Below are positions 57,541 to 64,000 of a stretch of DNA of 64,000 nt, one piece after another. The notes under the pieces are model-generated. The model did no database searches. It was not told the origin of the DNA and saw nothing but the letters and a program-made list of their open reading frames with translations. The stretch is taken from the NCBI GenBank assembly GCA_027405735.1, contig JAPEHQ010000001.1, positions 1,674,001 to 1,738,000 on the forward strand, written 5' to 3'. How positions within the stretch are numbered: the stretch's first letter is position 1; every line of letters starts with the position of its first letter. A program made the translations under genes and the position numbers. The DNA comes from Mucor racemosus. Taxonomy: Eukaryota > Mucoromycota > Mucoromycetes > Mucorales > Mucoraceae.

Positions 57541-59439
57541 ATCTACGGTTACTTGAGGAAGATGAAAAATCCGCCTTTTTGTTCTAATCTTTTGTCTTTT
57601 TTTTCTACGAATTTTTTTGAGATTTGAGGTATACTATGCCATTTCTTATTAGAATTACATGATATTTTGCTGTTCTGGTGGTCATGGAAAAAGTTACAAT
57701 AATCTTACGACGAATGTTGAATTACAAGATCTTTTCCGCTCAATGTAAGGTAAGTAAGCGTGTATCCCTGTGGTACCTGTGGTACCTGTATCTATAGAAA
57801 TCCAAAATCCTTTGATTTACTCTGTTTAATCTTGTTATCCTGTTTCATATTCAAATCATTTTAATAAAGATTCGATATTATTATAAAACTATAAAGACTC
57901 TGTGCTTTCCTTGTTGTAAAACTTTTACATTTTCAAACACACCATAATCAATACATTTCGTGAAACCTTTATTTTATCACACTCATCTTTGAATGCATCT
58001 TATTTTCTTTTGAAAATTCCAACATGAAAACCGCTTTAACATGGATTCTATTTATTCAAACATGTTAACTGTCCCATCCTTGATGGTAGCTAACCTCAAA
58101 TTAAAAACTGCAAGGTAAAGAACGTGTGTATTTTTTTCTTTGTACAACATTTTTAGGGTTCGAAAAGAAGCCTAAACCTTGTCCCTGGGACATCTTTTAT
58201 CAACAATTATATATTCATTTATGTATCCATTTCTTATTGAAAAACAAATATTCCAATTGTCATCCTATTCAACATTGTCCCGGCTACAAAATTTATTAAA
58301 TGAAGCAAGGATGGTTACTATAGTGATTGTTTCATAAATTTGAATGATGCAGAAATGGCCAGCTTAAAATTGAGAAAGCGCATTTGAAATGAAAATAAGT
58401 GGAGAAAATACTAAGGTATTGCAATGATGGGTATTAAGTAAAGTCTAGATTATTTTTCATTCTCTACCAGGATATCTAGGTTTTGGATGGCTGTAAAGAC
58501 TTTTTTATTTTTTTATAAATTTTGTGAGAGCACTTTTTCTGTTATAGAGATCCATGAAGGGATGACAGGTATGCAAAACTAAAACCATAGGATAGTAATC
58601 ATTAGCATCTATCTAACGAATTTTACCTCGTCAAAAAATATTGATTTTTGGTCGAGAAAATTGAGATTGAATGATTGATTTTTGGTGATACAAAAAAGGA
58701 TTCATTTTGGACGAGGATATACAAGGAAAAATTTTCGCCGACCAAAAAAAAAAATCAAAAAAATATATATCCCCACGAAAAATAGGGCTACAGCTACGTA
58801 TAAATACTCATTCTGTAGATAATTTTGTTGCGCATAATGTGAAAATAAAATATTTTAGGGTTGCATTTGAATGAAGGGTACTTTTTGATCAAAAACCGTT
58901 AAAATTTGATATTAAATTTATTAGAGAATTTATGAGAAAAATATTTTCAAAGCCTACACAGATCGATTCAGAATTAAAAACTGAACCCAAGATGTTTAAT
59001 ACGCTAGTTTAACTTACTATGCATTTTGGTGAGCAATTAAACATACAAGGTTTTTTTTTGGATTTTTTTGGATTTTTTTTCCATTTGAACACTTTTTTGA
59101 ATTGAAGCTCAGTCACCTGTGCATATCTAATTATACAATTTTATATGGTAATATTCAAAATCGGAGCGTGCCCCCATTTCAATAGATAATCAGGAAATAA
59201 AAAATGTAGGGCTATATTTGAGATGCTATAGAATCTTGCCAAAAGAGTTATTTCTGTTCATGTTGATTTATCAGCAAGTATAAAGGCTTCAAAAGTGAAA
59301 CACTTGCTTTTCCCCCGCTTAGAAACTCCATCTAAAATGTCGATTATCTCGAGATTTTAGTAAGCTTGCACGTAGTAGTTTTTAAGCTAAATCTTCTTGT
59401 TTTTCAATGTTTTAGGATGAAGTAGCGTATTACATAGTT

Positions 59440-59680
59440 TTATACAATTTTAGACTCTTCATTTATCTAGATTGGTGTATCATTCTTAACCGAATGCCAA
59501 ATCTACTTGTGAAAATAGTTTAGGAACCAAAAGTCAGATCAGTTGAACATCAACGGAACCACGGTTCCAGCATGATGCTCCACTATCATTCTACGTTAGT
59601 TTAATAGCGAGCGTCTATAACCCGTATCACAACAACATCATGTCCTTCAACCTAATTAGTATACAAACTCTTTTTATTTT
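59440..59680 (+). repeat. Dispersed repeat R7, copy 2
   Basis: Matches about 29905-30180 in the same orientation. Landmarks are aacatcaacggaaccacggt and cagcatgatgctcca. It contains the palindrome GGAACCacGGTTCC. The tandem units seen in copy 1 are reduced to one here. It resembles an LTR fragment, but ends were not established. Confidence 0.65.
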
Positions 59681-59744
59681 TCTTTAATAAAAGGCATCTC
59701 TTTACTTGATTGAATTTCTAGTTCTATTTTATATTTATATATTT

Positions 59745-60290
59745 TGATAAATTACAAGAGAGCTCAACGACGTTGATGACATGAATATAAAAAAATTGCT
59801 ATTCAATTTAACCAATATTTTGAAATCTACCACGGAAATACCCAAAAAATGAAAAAATAAAGGTGCTCAGAAATTTTTCATACTGAAATATGTTATAAAG
59901 TGCTTCAAAAAAGTAAGTTTTAACATTAGAAAACATTAGTATAGCTTAATTTTTCGTAGAGATATGTATTCTTGAAGTTTTTAATTTCTACCAGTGAAAT
60001 ACCTGTAAAAACCTGAAACATTAGCACTGAAAACGCTATACCAACTACAAAAAATAAGATATTTTTGGATACTTATTTTTGAATTAAAGCTGAACATCTC
60101 AGGTACATTGACATATAACTTTTTCTTGGTGTTATTTTGTGAAAAAAAAGTTGAGTAGGGATAAAAAGTTGGCTTACGTTTTTTTTTTTTAAAAAAAAAA
60201 AAAAAAAAGCTGCCCGTTTTTGAGTCTTTTATGGGATACAAAATAGTTTCTGTTGCAGGTAACATAATGCGATCAAATCACATACATTTT
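59745..60290 (+). repeat. Dispersed repeat R1, copy 4 (partial, diverged)
   Basis: Corresponds to the last 550 bp of R1 copy 1 (6775-7330). The order agagctcaacgacgttgatg, gaaatacctgtaaaaacctg, ggtacattgacatataactt is kept with more substitutions than copy 3, so it is an older copy. It is interrupted by the T13/A18 tract at 60179-60208. Confidence 0.7.
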
Positions 60291-61329
60291 ATAGTATTCA
60301 ATGTGAATTATTAAACTTTTTTTTTGTGCCGAGTTAGGTATATATCATATTGAAAAGGCTGCACGTTCCGGTTTTAAAGATATTTTATTAGAATTAATTG
60401 GAAACTCGTCTTTCTTAAGATCATCTCTTTCTTCATCTTGTAGTTTTTCTATAAATAGCGGATATCATTTTATAAAAAATACAAGTATTTGTTTCTCTAA
60501 ATGACTCTTAATTGCTATCTTTCTACAAAGAATCGTCTGATCTAACTACAGACATAAGTTGTTAAGCGCATTTTTGAAATATTTGTATCGGGTGTTTTGA
60601 CATGATTTCTTGTGAAGGGAACTTGTTTTATGTATAAGACTAGCTTCATAATGTCTCAATCGATTAGTTGTTGTTCAGCCAAGTATTCACAGTTTAATCC
60701 AATGATGCTCATATAGTGATTTCGCTACCTCTAAATAATAATCATGATATGTACTTTGTATTAAATTACTAGCTTTGCTAATACTGTCTGTGATTAGCCT
60801 TCTCATAAACTGCAACTCAATTGGTTCAATAAAAAAAAAATACACCGGATCTTGTTAGTTGAATAACTGAAAGCGCTGTATTTACTGCGTAGTTTTATGA
60901 TTTGATAATTAATGCACACCGCAATGAATGTGCCCAAGATATATAATTTAAGATCAAATCAAACACTAAAATTCAATATAAACTATAGAATAATAGTAAT
61001 TAAAGGCTATTAAATCATATTTTATCACTCGATTTGAGTGCAGTTATAATTCACTACAAATAAAACGAATATCTCGAATTGCAAATCCGAAAATCATGGC
61101 CAATGCCAAAACATGAAAATTATGACAAAAACATATATATAGGTCGACTACATGCAGATCAGTCGTTGTAAATTTCAACTTTTTTATAAGTTAGAAACTC
61201 TTCGATCCAGATCTGATGTTAATGTTTATACTTTAAGCTTGCAAGACTAATTGATCAAATGATAACAGCGATGAAATGTCAAAATGAAGCATTCCAATCC
61301 AACCAATGGCCGTAAAAGAGGATGATAAA

Positions 61330-61336
61330 TGAGTCA
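61330..61336. promoter_or_regulatory. Gcn4/AP-1-type site TGAGTCA
   Basis: A perfect TGASTCA heptamer lies 133 bp before the threonine synthase ATG, followed by a CCAAT pentamer at 61352-61356 and a TATAAAAAA stretch at 61377-61385. In fungi this heptamer binds Gcn4/CpcA, which activates amino acid biosynthetic genes on starvation. Placement fits; binding is inferred. Confidence 0.65.
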
Positions 61337-61468
61337 CTGCATGTTTGTCAACCAATGATATAAGCATCGTTGGTCCTATAAAAAAATCTTATCACAAATT
61401 TAATCAAAACTTACCCCCCCTCCTCTCCGAGATTTCTTTCTTTCTTTTACACTCTTTATTTTCCTAAA

Positions 61469-63128
61469 ATGCAATATCGTTCAACCCGTGGACAAGCTAA
61501 AAACTACTCTTTCGAGGAAGCCGTCATGACCGGTCTCGGTCCTGATGGAGGTCTCTTCATTCCTCAAGAAATCCCTACCTTGCCTGCCAACTGGCGTCAA
61601 GCTTGGGCTCAATACAGCTTTCAACAATTAGCTGTCGAGATTTTGTCCTTGTTCATTGATGATTCCGAGATTCCTCGTGCTGATCTCACTAAGCTTGTAG
61701 AACGCTCTTATGCTACTTTCCGTTCCGATGATGTTACTCCTCTTGCCAAGATCCGTGATGGATTTTATGTATTGGAACTTTTCCATGGTCCTACATTTGC
61801 CTTTAAGGATGTTGCTCTTCAATTCGTTGGTAACCTCTTTGAATATTTCTTGGAGCGTCGCAACAATAAGGAACCCGCTGGTGGTAAGACTCATCGCTTA
61901 ACCGTTGTCGGTGCTACTTCCGGCGATACCGGCAGGTAAATATGATAGATCATTTGAAATTATAAAGCTGTGTAATTAACTTGCTATATAATCTAGTGCT
62001 GCCATTTATGGTCTCCGTAACAAGAAGAATGTCTCTGTATTTATTCTTCACCCCAATGGCCGTGTAAGCCCTATTCAAGAAGCTCAAATGACCACTGTTT
62101 TGGATGAAAATGTACACAATTTCTCTGTTGAAGGTACATTTGATGATTGTCAAGATATTGTCAAGAACTTGTTTGGTAATAAGGAATTCAACAACCGTCA
62201 TCATTTGGGTGCTGTCAACTCTATTAATTGGGCTCGTATTTTGGCTCAAACTGTCTATTATTTCCAAGCTTACTTTTCCCTTTTGCGTTCTTTGAACATT
62301 GATCCTGCTTCTCCTGAAGCTGATGCCATCAAGTTTGATTTCTCAGTTCCTACTGGTAACTTTGGTGACGTTTTGGCCGGTTATTTTGCTTATCGTATGG
62401 GTCTTCCCACCAACAAGTTATTGATTGCTACTAATGAGAACGATATTCTTTACCGATTCTTTGCCTCTCATGCCTATGAGAAGCAAACCGGTACTGATGG
62501 TGGTGTCAAGGCTACCTTGTCTCCTGCTATGGATATCTTGGTTTCTTCCAATTTTGAGCGTTTGTTATGGTATCTCGTCCGTGAGACTGAGGCTGATGAG
62601 GGTAAGACTGATAATGAGGAGTTGTGTGACAAGGCTGGTCAAACCGTTAACGGTTGGATGCAAGAGTTAAAGGAAAATGGTGTTTTCCGTGTCTCTGATA
62701 AGGCTGTATTGAAGGCTCGTGAGATCTTTGATGCTGCTCGTGTCACTGATGTTGAGACATCTGCCGCTATTCTTTCTTACTATGTCCCCAAGGATGCTGA
62801 CCAAGCTCCTTATGTTCTTGATCCTCATACCGCTGTTGGTGTAGCTGCTGCTGATGAATTTATTCAACGTACTGAACTCAAGACTTATCCCGCTGGTGCT
62901 GATATTCTCATTTGTTTGGCTACTGCTCATCCTGCCAAGTTTTCTGAAGCTGTTGAAGCATCATTAAAGACTTCTCCTGGTTTTGATTTCGCTAAGGATG
63001 TCTTGCCTAAAGAATTCCATGGTTTATTAGAAAAAGAGCGTAGAGTTACTCATGTTGAACGTGCCGACCCTCAATTAGTCATGGATGTTATTGAAAAGGA
63101 ATTACGTGAAGAGGGTATTTCTTTCTAA
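61469..63128 (+). CDS. THR4: Threonine synthase
   Basis: Two exons, 61469-61935 and 61997-63128 (532 residues). A PLP enzyme that converts O-phosphohomoserine to threonine. It opens with MQYRSTRG..YSFEEAVMTGLGPDGGLFIP, the typical fungal Thr4 start. The PLP lysine lies in FHGPTFAFKDVALQF (about residue 115), then VVGATSGDTGSAAIYGLR spanning the intron, the VSPIQEAQMTT block, FSVPTGNFGDVLAGY binding the cofactor phosphate, and ATAHPAKF near the C-terminus. Length agrees with yeast Thr4. Codon use is GC-richer than its neighbours, as for EF3, indicating high expression. A CT-rich leader precedes the ATG. Confidence 0.96.
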
Positions 63129-64000
63129 AAAAAATCTTGTAAATCAATTTAATCATATAAACTTCATCATCACTTTTCAATCCCTCCCAATTCGTTATTG
63201 TATATCATAGATTATTGTCTAGCAAAATAAATGAAAAAGCACAGACACTTTGTGTAACCATTTTATCATTAATCTATTTAATAGTTTGTAAATTAAAATG
63301 AAAATCAAGGGATGTTTGATGAGGATTCAATTGCAAATGCAATTTTTTGATGAGTTTTTTTATTATTATTATTATTCATTGCTGCAAATTTAATGGCCTT
63401 TTCAACCGAAAATGTATTCAAATAGAAGTTTCACTGTTGATGCAGATGTACGTTTGTTTCTAGATATAATAGTATAAAAAGATTATTGAGGGAATATATA
63501 ATATTCACTTCACCAAGCCTATAAATCGGGGTTAAATCAATGGATGGAATGCATGGTAATGATTCTTTAAAATGATAAATTGATGGAGTGTTTACGAGTC
63601 GACTTCTCTTTTACTTTTTTATTTCAGCTCTCAGCTATTTAGTCCTCACTTACTATGTCTGCTTTTGATGCGATATACGTAGTGGAATGATGGGTGGAAG
63701 TAAAAGTGCCCCGTAAATCTACAGGGCCTAGGAAATATAGTAAAAGGAATTATTTTGTTATAAACTTGCAAGTTATGCAGAAGAGCTTTACATCACATGT
63801 AGAAATGCAAAAATTCAATTAAAAACTATGATTGCATTTTCGCAATTGGATATGGGCAAAATTGCTTCAGCTTGTATCAAGCAAATTCAAAAATCTCTAG
63901 TAAGCTTCAATCCCGCGTATTAAGTTTATATTGTTCAATTACATTACCTTTTAAAATACAATGAACTATGAATAAGCTAATGATATATTAGTGTATGCAA
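63129..64000. other. Intergenic region at window end
   Basis: No gene is supported. The first 100 bp are the likely 3' untranslated region of threonine synthase. A short ATT tandem (about 63360-63375) occurs. The window may end inside another intergenic stretch. Confidence 0.55.

Larger units (their letters stand above)
56665..61320. other. Gene-free region with repeats
   Basis: No gene is supported in 4.7 kb. Contents are a stem-loop at 57519-57540, R1-related sequence at about 58500-59100 (motif atattgatttttggtcgaga near 58629), R7 at about 59440-59680, R1 copy 4 at 59745-60290, and an adjacent T13/A18 tract at 60179-60208. The rest is AT-rich without recognisable structure. Confidence 0.6.

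Noticed and set aside
61950..62267. Minus-strand frame over threonine synthase
   Set aside because: It is a shadow of the strongly supported Thr4 coding exon, arising from biased codon use.
1..64000. CRISPR array, tRNA or rRNA genes
   Set aside because: No regularly spaced direct repeats, and no tRNA T-loop plus acceptor pairing or rRNA segments were recognised; a dedicated scan could still find a missed tRNA.

Overview
The window is nuclear DNA of an early-diverging filamentous fungus, most likely a mucoralean. It carries a fungal-type translation elongation factor 3, AT-rich intergenic DNA and many short GT-AG introns, mostly 40-85 nt. Fourteen protein genes can be supported; I rebuilt most exon chains by hand from splice sites and reading frame. 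No tRNA, rRNA or CRISPR array was recognised.

Layout. 1-12.4 kb holds no gene, only transposon relics. 12.5-22.4 kb carries a Crz1-like zinc-finger factor (+), an HP1-like chromodomain/chromoshadow protein (-), a PTPMT1-like phosphatase (+) and a GH5 sterylglucosidase/glucocerebrosidase-like enzyme (+). 22.4-31.7 kb is a second gene-free block packed with nested elements. 31.7-45.0 kb carries a small mitochondrial membrane protein (+), EF3 (+), a RUS/DUF647 membrane protein (-), DNA primase small subunit (-), dihydrofolate synthase (+) and a PTC7-like PP2C phosphatase (+). 45-47.6 kb is repeat-rich. 47.6-56.7 kb carries a SulP-STAS-cyclic-nucleotide-domain transporter (-), a WSS1-like DNA-protein crosslink protease (+) and CTF18 (-), the last two convergent with 18 bp between stop codons. 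56.7-61.4 kb is gene-free. Threonine synthase (+) closes the window, with a Gcn4/AP-1-type TGAGTCA upstream.

The genes are ordinary housekeeping loci and do not form a pathway cluster. Primase, CTF18 and the WSS1-like protease all serve DNA replication or repair. EF3 and threonine synthase have the codon bias of highly expressed genes.

The most informative non-genic content is a set of solo LTRs whose 5-bp target duplications can be read directly, several with the matching empty site present elsewhere in the window. There are also two copies of a 70-77 bp hAT-like miniature element with 8-bp target duplications, a 144-bp fold-back element split by an LTR, and a roughly 1.2-kb repeat (R1) present at least four times. 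I assign no coding capacity to any of these. I see no clearly novel biochemical system; the strongest candidates for new description are the small mobile elements, R1, and two consecutive micro-exons (14 and 22 nt) in the transporter gene.
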